A DNA stretch of 64,000 nucleotides from positions 310,001 to 374,000 of the forward strand of contig JAHLKI010000011.1 in the NCBI GenBank assembly GCA_025602905.1, in the 5' to 3' direction. The DNA comes from Phlyctochytrium arcticum (taxonomy: Eukaryota; Chytridiomycota; Chytridiomycetes; Chytridiales; Chytridiaceae). The position numbers and the translations under genes are program-made. The notes below the pieces were generated by a model. That model was not told where the DNA came from. It did no database searches and saw only the letters and a program-made list of their open reading frames with translations. Below, piece by piece: positions 12,501 through 24,090 of this stretch. Position 1 is the stretch's first letter, and every line of letters begins with the position of its first letter.

Positions 12501-13609
12501 GAAGCTAAGCTTGAAGGAGATCCAAGACATGGAGCAAGCGCGACATGAGAAAGCAGAGCGCGAGCGTCAGCGACGAGCTCATGAACTGCTCATGCAGGAA
12601 GCTCAGCATTTACAAGAGCAGGGAGCGTTGTCTCAAAACACACCTTGGGCCAAGGACAATGCTGGTGGCCAGGTTTGGGCAGCGACTACCCGTCCTCAAC
12701 CCACTCGACAGAAGTCCCTTGCGGAAATCATGCAGGAGGAGGAAGTTCGTAAGCGAAAGGAAGAAATCCGCATGCAGAACGCTGAAGCTGCGGTTCCTGT
12801 TGCACCAACCGGAAAGAGATATGCAGACTCCGCTGCAGGTCAGCCAACGAGCATGTCTTGGGGTTTGGCCAGCGCCGCCGCTCGTCCAGCAAGCTCGACG
12901 CGGCCTGCAGCTGTCGTTGCCTCGAATAACGTTGTCAAAGCCGCTACCCCGCAGTCAAGCACGTCGCGTCCGGACGAAACAGCCACAGGCGCCTGGAACG
13001 TTGTGGGAAAACAAGGACAGGTTGTACGTCCACCTGCTCCAGTTGTGCGACCCGTTGCCCCACCACCCGCCATCCGCTCAGTTCCTCGCGTAGTCCCCGC
13101 ACCTGCAGCCCCGGTCAGCATGAACCACTCCAACCACTCCCCGCAACCCGAGAGTAATAAGCATTCTCCGTCTACGGCCTTTATGCAATGGTGTCGCTCG
13201 GCTTTGAACCCGCTGGAACGAAGCACTTCAGCTGGCGTTAAAGGTAGGTTTTTTGCCCTCCGTTCAGCGTTTAACCAGGTCTGTATGCTAACTTTAAAGC
13301 CTCCCTTTAGTCGATGATTTTGTCGGAATTCTGTTATCGATTTCGATCAGCGATCAAGCAACCCTTCAAATGATTTGTGACGATACTCTTGGTGGTTTGA
13401 CCGCCATTGACCCCCATAAGTTTGCAGACGAGTTTTCCCGTCGTCGAAAGGCAGATGCTAGTGGTATATCATTGGCTTCGGAGGGCTGGACATCGGTCGG
13501 TTCCGGTGCAGCCCCCGGCCTGCCCACTGCTACTCTAGAGACCTTTGACTCGGGCAACAAGTTTGTGATGGTTGGAAAGGGCAGCAAGAAGAAGAAGGGA
13601 AAGAAGTAG
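9588..13609 (+). CDS. GYF-domain protein (Smy2/GIGYF family)
   Basis: A long, largely disordered protein of roughly 1,170 residues in about eight exons. The N-terminus MAMNFGPQWMRKIP and the YSREFILSLYDAA segment are conserved in the family. The GYF domain, which binds proline-rich PPG-phi peptides, spans about 11080-11290: QQWQYRDPSGNVQ is interrupted by an intron before GPFTAQQMQEWFRSGYFSDDL. A charged coiled-coil region (EEEEEQQKPKG and flanking Glu/Gln/Arg runs) follows at about 12330-12800, and the tail ends in a Lys-rich KGSKKKKGKK. Family members act in translational repression, mRNA decay and vesicle traffic. The first exon is 26 bases. The junction near 10110 has an atypical donor and is the least certain. 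The last exon starts near 13312 and ends at the stop at 13607-13609. Confidence 0.85.
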
Positions 13610-13897
13610 TAGCTCAATAGACTATATAAATTCATATTATTGCGAGAAGTGATCTATGGATCTCTGTTTTTAAGATCATTGTTTCTTTTTCTTATTTGAG
13701 CTTTCCCTTCCGTTTCTTACCATTTTCTGTTTGCCACCAGCTTTGTCGCGTCCGAGCCAGAACCCTCACGGTTACGAATTTGAACTTGGCTTTGAAGTTT
13801 GAAACACCGACTGCCGCAAGTCTAATAAAACTGCTGCCGCCTTCAAGCAGCTTCTCTACTCTCGCTTCTACTTACTTCAGAAAGGAATCATACAAAT

Positions 13898-14691
13898 ATG
13901 CGTCGAAACTCCATAAGCCAGGCAACGGTGATTTTGGTTCTGTCCTTGATCTTTGCATCGTTTTTGGTCTTCGCGTCGACGCAAGTTGCCGAAACGAAAC
14001 CACAAGTCGTGTCGAAATGTCCTATTGCTGACAAGGTGAGGCCACTCCCTTCTTCTTGAATGTGAGCCGGAACTAAATGCTCCCCTTCTTCTTCCCATTA
14101 GTGCCCATACTACCAGGTTAGAGTCGTAAAAGTCGTGCCACACTGTGTATCATGATGTTCATGTTTGCTTATAGCACGCTGTTGGCGCTGGCCTCGTTCA
14201 GGGACAAGGCAAAGGCTGCCCGTTGAAGGACAAGGGTTGCCCGTATTACTCACAGCATAAGGGGGACAGTAGCGTTGTTGATGCGCTGGTGACGGAGAAC
14301 GATGATTGCCCGTTGGCAAAGAAATGCAAATTTTATGAGGTACGAACATGTATAGAATGAAAGGCATTGACTGGACGATCATGGTCTGATTGAATTGCAG
14401 GACATCAAGGCCGGAAAGGCGGTGAAGGCTGACTTTAGCAAGTCAGCATGTCCCTTGGCCGACAAGTGCCCTTACTACGAGGAGCTCAAGAAGAATGGCA
14501 CCAACATTAACGATTGCCCGGTTCTCCACGCCTGCCCGCACTTTAGCAAAAAGGATCTCGAGTCGCAACCACACCCTGAGGGCCATGCTCATGGTCACGC
14601 TCATAAGGGCCAGGAATGCCCTTTTATTGCTAAACAGAAAGCTGCCGCGGCCGCCAAGAAGGAAGCGGCTGTGGGACACGAAGAACTGTAA
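13898..14691 (+). CDS. Secreted repeat protein with CPxxxxCPYY units and His-rich tail
   Basis: I do not recognise this family. Four exons (13898-14035, 14102-14116, 14175-14339, 14401-14691) join in frame to 202 residues. A signal peptide or signal anchor covers residues 7-28 (ATVILVLSLIFASFLVFAS). The mature part holds six imperfect Cys-Pro units: CPIADKCPYYQ, CPLKDKGCPYYS, CPLAKKCKFYE, CPLADKCPYYEE, CPVLHACPHFS and a final CPFIAK. Between the last two is HPEGHAHGHAHKG. The second exon is a 15-base microexon encoding exactly CPYYQ. Introns fall at equivalent places in the units, suggesting growth by exon duplication. Paired Cys and clustered His suggest metal binding or a disulfide-rich cell-surface or secreted protein; this is inference. 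Confidence 0.75.
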
Positions 14692-14839
14692 AGCAGTCAG
14701 TCATCGAAACGGCCATCATATTTAGGCCAGCACGTTGTATAAGCTCATTCCAAAGTTTTCATTTTTTGCAAGATATTCAGACCGAACAATGATCAATTGT
14801 ACTGTTTGTACACATACACGTCCTGATGCGTCCTCCTAC

Positions 14840-16085
<1,246 letters not shown>

Positions 16086-16300
16086 GCTTGGTTCTTGGGT
16101 GGGTGTGATTGAATGTGATCTTCGGAATCTCCTGTCAATTTCAACGGCTTTGCTTGTCATCACAACTCATCACACCATCACAAGGCCCAGTCCACGTGAC
16201 TCGGAGGTTACCAGTTTCCAAGCGTCCGGAGAGAATAGTCTAGCGTGCTCAAATACATTTCGCACACGATCCGATCAGCAGATTGTACTAAATAGCAGCA

Positions 16301-17614
16301 ATGGCAACCGACCGCGAAACCTCAAACAAGCCTCTGGCCACGCTGCTGGATACGCTTACATGTAGCGACATTATCAAGGGCAGCGATGGTGCTGGTGCGG
16401 GCAAGACGGGCTCGCGTCCCCAACACCCATTGTGCCTAGACAGTGAGCTGAATGTCACCGAAGGTTCGTTATGGCCTACGTTGCGGATCCCGCGCAATTT
16501 ATACTAACAAATGGCTTTTCTTGCGATGGATAGGATGCGAGGCTTTGGCAAATAACAAGATTAGCTCTGCACCCGTTTACGATGCCACAAAGGGTGGTTT
16601 CATTGGAATGTTGGACTATCGCGATCTTGTGGCTTTTGTTTTGTCGGTGCTTCACAAGGTCCCGCGCGACAAGACGCCCGTGGACTCTAGCATGGTTTGT
16701 ACCGCCATGTATATTGCTTGTGTTTTCCCCCAAACTGAATCGGAACTTGCCAGGATGTCAAAGACATTGTGAGACGCGCTCTATCCAACAAGACTGATGT
16801 CCCTATCAAGTTGGTTAGCAACCTTTCCCACGCCAACCCGCTCATCCCGGTTCAGTCGGGCGACAAGTTGCGGACAGCCGTGGAAGAATTTGTTCGTCAC
16901 CGCGTTCATCGCGTGGTCGTTCTTGAACAACAGGATGGCATGGCTCACTTTGCCGGAATCCTGTCCCAGTCTAGCGTCATTGGATTGGTAGCTGCCCGTG
17001 TGGGCAAGTTGGCTGGTGTCACGGACCCATCCGAGAAATGCACGTGGGAAACTGGCAACAAAACCATTGCGGAACTCGGACTCGTCGGCCGTGATGTCAT
17101 TTCCATTATTCCGGATGACACAGTACGTATATTCGATGGCTTCTGACCGCTCATAGCTGATCCCTTTGCTCCAAAAAGGTTTTGGAAGCTCTCTATGTTA
17201 TGCACGAACATAAAATCTCATCCGTTGCCATCGTGGAGAAGACGCCGTCTGCTGATAATGTGGGTAGTGTTCTCTTTTCATGTTTGCGAACTCCCGTTCA
17301 CCAAATCTCTTTCCTTTTAGCTTATTGGATCAATAAGTATGACTGACATCAAAGCTATATTGGCTGACAGAAAGGCATGGCGCCGACTCTACGAACGCTC
17401 TTTTGACTTCTTCACCACGATGCGATTCAACCAGGGCCTGGAAGCCGGCGGAGATGACCGAATCCCAACCTTCACCATCCACCCAACCACTACTTTAATC
17501 TCTGCTATTGAAAAGTTGGCCGCGACTCGCGGACATCGCGTGTGGGTAGTCGAGGGAAACAGCCCTGTTGGCGTTGTCAGCATTTCCGACATCATGCCTT
17601 TCCTTTTGCAGTAG
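16301..17614 (+). CDS. Protein with four CBS domains (two Bateman modules)
   Basis: The protein consists almost entirely of CBS repeats. Readable strand/turn signatures are NKISSAPVYDATKGGFIGMLDYRDLVAFVL (first), HRVHRVVVLEQQDGMAHFAGILSQSSVIGLV (second), MHEHKISSVAIVEKTP with LIGSISMTDIKAIL (third) and TRGHRVWVVEGNSPVGVVSISDIMPFLL (fourth). Two Bateman modules resemble the AMPK gamma/Snf4 layout and the plant PV42 and fungal Sds23 groups. CBS modules bind adenine nucleotides, so an energy sensor is plausible, but no kinase-interaction motif is evident. Introns are at about 16463-16533, 16695-16755, 17122-17178 and 17262-17320. The stop is at 17612-17614. Confidence 0.8.
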
Positions 17615-18431
17615 CGCTTCTCATTGTAAGCGGTGTTTAAATTTCGTTTCGTGCGGCAATTGTACTTTTATTCATAATGTCAAATCCTCCCTATAAGGTC
17701 GTTAGCAACATCAATATTATATCGTCACGAACGGGAACTTACTGTATTATAACACGATGGTCGTACTTGGACGTGGGAACCTAGATCTGCGTGAGCAAGT
17801 ACTGGCCAGAAAATATTACCAGAGATCATACCTCCGCTGGAGTCTTCAGTTTTGCAACTTGCCCAGGAGAATACGGAGAGTAGAACCTGCTTGCCGTTTG
17901 CGGACTTGCATAGACTTCAGGGGCATAAAATCGCTGTGGAGTTTTGGGGGCCTATCCTGTTGGTGAGAACAAAGATCGTTCTGGTAATGAAAGTGATAAA
18001 TAAAGAAATTACCTCTTGACGTCGTCTAAACAACTGATATTTGGTTTCGAGCTGTGATCCTACCGAAAATCCTGCTGAACGTCAATACAATTTAAAGTGC
18101 GAACTCCTTCATGTCGTACCCTGAGAGGTGTCGGATAGTTCATCAATGCCATTTGAACTGGCGTAAGGAAACGGTCGGTGGAAGGGTGTATGAACCGTTT
18201 CAGGAGCTTGGGAAAATAGCTCAGGCAAAACCGCAGGAGAGTTGTTCGTAGCGGCCAACAAGTCGTATGGCCCACTACTTCTACTTTCTGTCGGTGCAGC
18301 GGGTGATCTTGATAGAAACATTCTGTTGAATAATTTGGATCAGAATTTGGATGCGAAAATGTTTCCGCTACGCGATCTTGAGTTGTGTGGACTAAAAAAA
18401 AATCAAGACGGTACTTGCAAGTACAATTAGT
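17615..18431. other. Gap between the CBS and KAS genes; possible small minus-strand gene
   Basis: On the minus strand, an open frame starting at 18321 (MFLSRSPAAPTES..., Pro/Ser-rich) and a second at about 17840-17960 reading TPQRFYAPEVYASPQ look protein-like. They could be exons of one small gene of unknown function. A neighbouring frame at 18160-18400 is equally open, and I could not build a convincing splice chain, so this is not called as a CDS. Confidence 0.25.
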
Positions 18432-20154
18432 ATGGCGCTGTCAAGGAGAGTAGTAGTTACGGGACTGGGACTAGTTACTCCACTTGGAACGGGAGTCCAA
18501 CACGTTTGGTCTCGACTGACTTCCGGAGAGTCGGGAATTGTATCACTGCAAGGTCGCAAGCATGAGGGCACGAATAAAACGTATGAAGGCATTCCATCAC
18601 AAGTGGCCGGAATAGTGCCCAGAGGAGAGCTGCCCGGAGAGTTTAATGCAGAACATTGTCTGTCTAAAGGAGTAAGATTGTTGATTTGCACTTGCCGCAC
18701 ATCAGAAATCAGACTGATTGTTATTTAGGATGTTCGGAATATGTCGCCCTTCATGCATTTCGCATGTTCTGTTGCTCAACATGCATTAGAGGATGCACAA
18801 TGGTTCCCACAGCTGGAGGCAGACCGGCACCGAACCGTGAGCAGGTTTTTAAAGTGCCAGTGATCATTTTGTTTACAAATCGGCAGGGTGTGTGCTTTGG
18901 ATCAGGGATCGGCTGTTTGGAAGAGATTGAAAAGACGTCTTCAGTTTTTGAAAGCTCGGTAATGTGACTACCTACCGAGGGAAGAGTGGTCTGGTCCTGA
19001 CTGTGATAGCAGGGTCTCAGAAAGGTGTCACCTTATTTCGTTCCAAAAATCTTGGTCAACATGGCCGCTGGACATATCGGCCTGAGACACGGTCTTCAGG
19101 TGCAACATGGTATCCTTGTCTTTCTGGCAGCATTTCAGAACTGAACATATTTAAAGGGACCTAATCACGCCGTTTCAACCGCGTGTACAACGGGTGCCCA
19201 TGCTATTGGAGATGCTATGCGGTTCATTCAATATGGAGATGCGGATGTGATGGTAGCAGGCGGTTCAGAATCAAGCTTATCGCCATTGTCATTAGCGGGT
19301 TTTGCCAAGTAAGAACCAAAATTGGGCATTTGTCTGCTGAATTCGATTGTGAGATACGTCTGATTGCAGAGCTCGGGCCTTGTCCACGAAATATAACGAC
19401 GACCCAACAGCCGCCTCAAGACCTTTTGACCGCGATCGAGATGGGTTTGTAATTGGTGAGGGTGCGGGATGTATGATTCTCGAGGAGCTGGAACATGCCA
19501 AAAAACGAGGCGCCCGAATCTACGCGGAGATTAAAGGCTACGGGCTCTCTTGCGATGCACACCATATAACAGCACCTCCGGATGATGGTAATGGTGCCAG
19601 TCGATCAATGCGACGCGCTTTGGAAGTTGCCTCGATGGATCCCATCGACATAGATTACATCAATGCACATGCGACCAGCACAGGTCTAGGTATCTACCAT
19701 ATGGACTGATGTGAGGTGCGAAGCTGGGAGAATACTAATCAACGAAAAAGGAGATCTTTCCGAGACTCGCGCTATCAAGACCGTTTTCGGCGAGAATCCT
19801 TCAATTGCAGTATCTGCAACAAAAGGTGCGACGGGACATTTATTGGGCGCCGCCGGTGCCGTGGAATCCATCTTCACGGCTCTCGCTGTTTACACGGTAA
19901 GCGACCTTCCCCGTCTCTCGACGACATTACGCAGGCACTCAATAGCGTCCATCTTACAGAATACATTGCCCCCAACCCTTAATTTACAAAATGTCGACCC
20001 AAAGGAGGAATTTTCTCTCGACTATATACCTCTTAAAGCTCGGGATATGAGTGGGGCAAACGGTGGGATCGGAGTCCGTGCTGCAATGACGAATAGCTTT
20101 GGATTTGGAGGAACAAATGCAAGCCTGCTGTTTGCAAAATATCGCGAGATTTGA
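18432..20154 (+). CDS. Mitochondrial-type 3-oxoacyl-[ACP] synthase (KAS II / Cem1-like)
   Basis: A condensing enzyme that elongates acyl-ACP with malonyl-ACP in type II fatty acid synthesis, which in fungi feeds lipoate formation in mitochondria. The start is [19 protein letters not shown], very like yeast Cem1. The catalytic Cys is in [14 protein letters not shown]. The two catalytic His are in INAHATST and [13 protein letters not shown]. The C-terminal [14 protein letters not shown] glycine-rich motif is present. Length and domain order fit the family. About eight short introns interrupt the gene, for example before [13 protein letters not shown] and before [12 protein letters not shown]. 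There is no obvious cleavable presequence; Cem1 also begins this way. The stop is at 20152-20154, about 220 bases before the transporter start. Confidence 0.92.
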
Positions 20155-20373
20155 TCGACTCGTGCTTGGTGATGAGCAAGGCCACAGTTGCTAATGAAAT
20201 CAGGATAGTAATCTCAATTACATGATTAGAATTATAACTTGGCCATCAGACTGGGCGAATGTGATACTCGAGTAGATCGAATAATGTTGTGGCGACAGGC
20301 GGCAGCGGAGTTTTTGCGATGGTATCGAGCAATCATCGCGTTTGTAAACAAACAAGTCTTGTGAAATTCAGAA

Positions 20374-22943
20374 ATGTCCTATACTGATCCAAGATCAGAT
20401 ACGCCTTCGAGCTTTCAAAGTGACTCGTCCCGATGGAAGGGGCCCAGTTCACTCGAGACGTCTCCGCTATTGGCAGGTAGACACGGCTGCCAACGAGATG
20501 GGTCAGAGGAAGTTGACTCAAGAAGGAACACTGGTGAGCTACCCGTTGTTTTTCTAATACACCGTACTTCAATGCTAAAGTCTTGTCGAAGAATGGTATG
20601 CACTTTTCCGAATCCGTCTCCGATACTACGTCCCAGTTGTTGGCTGGCTCCCAAAGTATGATTGGAAACACAACCTCCAGTCTGATATTTTGGCCGGTAT
20701 CACCGTTGCCTCCCTTGTGGTTCGTGCGCGCTATCCCAGAGCTTCTGGTGGACAATTCTGATGCAATGATATAGGTCCCTCAAGGATTATCATATGCGCA
20801 AGCACTGTTAAAGATTCCTCCTATCTATGGCCTATACACCGCCTCAATACCCTTGCTCGTTTATGGCCTACTCGGCACCTCACGGCAAATCGGATTGGGC
20901 CCTGAAGCCCTCATATCGATTCTGGTCGCAGCTACTATTAAGGACATAACGGGAAAGCCGGATCTAGCGCTCGGCGAAAATGACGATCGACAGCAAGAGG
21001 CCATCGCGATATCCATCGTTCTAGCATTCCTGGTCGGCATATTCACCTTTTTATTGGGGTTCTTCCGACTGGGGTTTTTGGATTCTGTGCTATCACGAGC
21101 ACTCTTGCGCGGCTTTATCCTGGCTGTAGCAATGGTAGTGATGATTGACATGTCTGACATACTATTGGGGATACCAGCTTCACCTCCAAATGGCAACGGA
21201 GATGAATCACCTATCGAGAAGCTCATTGACACCTTGGCCAACTTGGGGCTCACCAACGTACTCACAGCATCATTATCAGCTTGTAGTATTGCGTTCCTTG
21301 CGGGAATGAAGATGTTGAAGGCAAGGTATTCCACTGTCCGCTGGCTGCAAGTGATGCCCGAAATTTTGGTGCTTGTAGTGGTCACTACAGTTCTTTGTCA
21401 AACATTCCGATGGGATTTGCGAGGTGTAGCGATCTTGAATGTGAAAAACGCTACCGGCTCGGGGGAATCGTATCCAAGATTCCCAGAGCTGTCGCTTTCG
21501 AGAGTTCGCCAGCTACTAACTTCAGCCAGCTTGATATCGGTTATTGGATTTGTGGAATCAATCGTCGTGGCGAAAACCTACGCAACTAAACATAGCTACA
21601 GTGTGTCACCGAATCGCGAACTTGTTGCCATCGGTGTTTCGAACATTGTAGGCTCGCTTTTCGGTGCGTATCCGGCGTTTGGATCGTTGGGAAGATCAGC
21701 GGTGAACAACGCTGCTGGTGCTGTCACGCAAGTTGCCGGATTTTCCACCGGTATCGTTGTTTTATGCACTCGGATCTGGCTTCTGGACTATTTTCAGTTC
21801 TTGCCCCGAGCGGTATGCTCCTCCATCATTACTGTTGCCGCTATGAAGTTGGTCGAGCTGGAAGACGTTCAGTTCATGCTACGACTCAGGGCCTGGAAGG
21901 ACGTCGGCCTCTTGCTCCTAACTTTCCTGACTACGCTATTCATCTCTATTCAGTCCGGGACTCTGCTTTCCGTTGGAATATCTCTTCTGTTGGTAATCAA
22001 GCACACTACAAAGGTATATATTTTACAGCGACAATCTGCAATTCGTACTAACTACATGGTTCGTAGACGCGTCTTGCCATTCTCGGCCACATTGCTGTCG
22101 TTGATCCACATACAGGCGACCTAAAAACTAAATACAAGAGCATACATGACTCTGATAAGGTTCAGAGTGTTGACGATATTCTAATCATTCGGATTGAGGA
22201 AGGTCTGTTCTTCGGCAATTGCGGTCAATTAAAAGACAGACTTAAGCGAGTTGAGGTATATGGTGATCTCGGCGTTCACCCGGGGGAGGAACCTCGACGC
22301 GCTCCTACCCGCGTTCCATCGCGACTGCAACTTTCCAATGAGATAGCCGAAAACACCGAAAACGCTCATGTCGGAACTGAACGAATGGCTGAAAGGTGGA
22401 TTCATGCGGTTGTCTTTGATTTTGGCGCCGTGACCGATATTGATGCAAGGTAAGATTGTCGTATTTGAATTTGCTTGATTCATTATTAAATGGTCCACAA
22501 GTGCTACGTTGACTCTTTTGGAGATTGTGGACGAGTATCTCCACCGGGGCATTGAAGTGTGCTTTGTAAAACTGAGACGATCTTGTCGCGACGCATTCCT
22601 GAGATCTGGGCTGTATGACCGGGTTGGCCCGGCAAGATTTTTCAAGAAAATTCGGCATGCCATCGCATACCTGGAAGCAAATAGCCACTCACCAAATACC
22701 GCGCCCTCTGACGACCTGCTCACATTTACTGCCGCTACGGGATCATCTAATATTCAGGTTTTATCGCATCCTTCCTCGTCCACTCCAGGGGAAACTGACT
22801 GGACCGTTCCTGATAAACAACCCTCGTTGCTGTCGTCCCCACCTGGTAGCTATTTCCCTTCATATCTCCCTGACGCGCTGGATACCTATCAAGGTGAAGG
22901 GGCGAAAGCTCGACAGAAGGCTCATCATTTGCATCACGTTTGA
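20374..22943 (+). CDS. SulP/SLC26 anion transporter with STAS domain
   Basis: A membrane transporter for sulfate or related anions. After a disordered cytosolic N-terminus (MSYTDPRSDTPSSFQ), the SulP signature VPQGLSYAQALLKIPPIYGLY appears across an intron boundary. About ten hydrophobic helices follow, with the conserved NRELVAIGVSNIVGSLFGAYPAFGSLGRSA region. Spliced to this is a STAS domain (about 22080-22640): DDILIIRIEEGLFFGN, then VVFDFGAVTDIDASA with the conserved DxS loop, then LLEIVDEYLHRGIEVCFV. Introns lie near 20535-20575, 20696-20773, 22015-22067 and 22450-22502. The C-terminal tail is Ser/Pro-rich and His-rich at the end. The sequence does not decide whether sulfate is the substrate; SulP members also carry molybdate, bicarbonate or oxalate. 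Confidence 0.88.
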
Positions 22944-23036
22944 GGCCGTGGAATCTTTGCGCTAACAACTCATTCATATACCCGTGGCTCACTACATATA
23001 TTCATGTAAATATGTACCTAGTCTAAAATGCTGCCG

Positions 23037-23074
<38 letters not shown>

Positions 23075-23204
23075 GCTATGATAAGCTTGTGGCCTCTTCT
23101 TGCTTAACGTTTAGTGTCCGTCACTGTCCTGTTCATTTTCCTAGCTACCGTAAATAAACGCGAAATTATTTTCCCAGGTTTCGGCCACGACGATCCATCC
23201 GGAA
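22944..23204. other. Short gap with a 34-base poly-G run
   Basis: This gap between the SulP stop and the coiled-coil gene is dominated by an uninterrupted G run at 23038-23071. Confidence 0.6.
23038..23071 (+). repeat. Homopolymer: 34 consecutive G
   Basis: Uninterrupted G run, the longest homopolymer in the window. Two 19-base runs occur at 47479 (G) and 53379 (C). It may be genuine (G-quadruplex prone) or an assembly or sequencing artefact. Confidence 0.9.
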
Positions 23205-24052
23205 ATGGATGCTTTAACCTCAGCACTTCATGATGATCGTGGTATGAATGCATAGTCACCTCTCCTACTGATCCCTGTCCTCACTCGGCTGTCCCTCTTC
23301 AACACAGCGAATGAGCACGATCGCGCTGTCAAGCAGCTTCGACAATTCTCACAAGGAGCGCCTCCAGGTAGGCGGCTGCTGTTGGGATTTGTGGTGCAGG
23401 TTGTGAATAATATGTATCCTAGACGATGATTCGGACGAGCTATTTAGGCATTTGGACAGGATCCGACGCATGCAAATTGACTTGGCTCTTGAACACCTCG
23501 CCATGGAGGGTGTCCAGGCCGATCATTTGTGAGTTTTACCCTCTTGAGGACACGAAAACAAGCGGCCCGGATACATAGAAACTTGCGCTTACTATCACAC
23601 TACGCAGAGAATTGCCAGATTTAAAAGACGATCCAGCCGGGGTGCATAAACCGCACATCAATGAGGAGGTTTTTGCCAAGCGAGAGAATGATGTGAATGG
23701 ACTTATGATGCGGGTACGTCACAATTTGGAATCAAGTAATATCAGCCTTGACTAAGTGTGATACATTTCTTTCTTCCCAGCTCGAAGAGCTCAGTCAGGC
23801 TATGTAAGGTTTTCAGAGGCATGCATGGTAACTCCCCTTGCTTACATTGGTTTCAGGCAATCTTTCCGTGGGTCCATGGATGAGCTACGAACGCACTCCG
23901 CAGAGCTTAAGCCAGGCCCAGCCGTCGTTCCTGCCAGTAGGAGCGCTTCCGAACGTCGAACGCACCCTCGCCGACCAGCCAACATCAGTGAGAAATCGAC
24001 AGAAAGCAAGTTTCTGTCAGACAAGAAAGGAAGCGCTCAAAGTCGATCCTAA
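23205..24052 (+). CDS. Small coiled-coil protein of unknown function
   Basis: Not recognised. Starting at 23205 (MDALTSALHDDR), a chain of short exons with good GT..AG introns joins in frame. They encode ANEHDRAVKQLRQFSQGAPP, DDDSDELFRHLDRIRRMQID with LALEHLAMEGVQADH, ELPDLKDDPAGVHKPHINEE, VFAKRENDVNGLMMRLEELS, and QAMQSFRGSMDELRTHSAE. A Ser/Arg/Lys-rich tail ending SAQSRS closes the protein at 24052, giving about 175 residues. The central heptad-like Leu/Met/Ile spacing suggests a coiled coil. The last acceptor, just before GCAATCTTTCC at about 23857, is what extends the protein beyond LEELSQAM; without it a stop follows at once. It converges with the CWF19-like gene, 38 bases between stops. 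Confidence 0.65.
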
Positions 24053-24090
24053 AGAGGATTTTGGACAACCGCGCCGAAATGTCAAGGCCG

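Noticed and set aside
12096..12530. 144-codon minus-strand frame inside the GYF gene
   Set aside because: Antisense of the Glu/Gln-rich coiled-coil exon; composition (Ser/Leu/Arg) is what the reverse of Glu/Gln codons gives.
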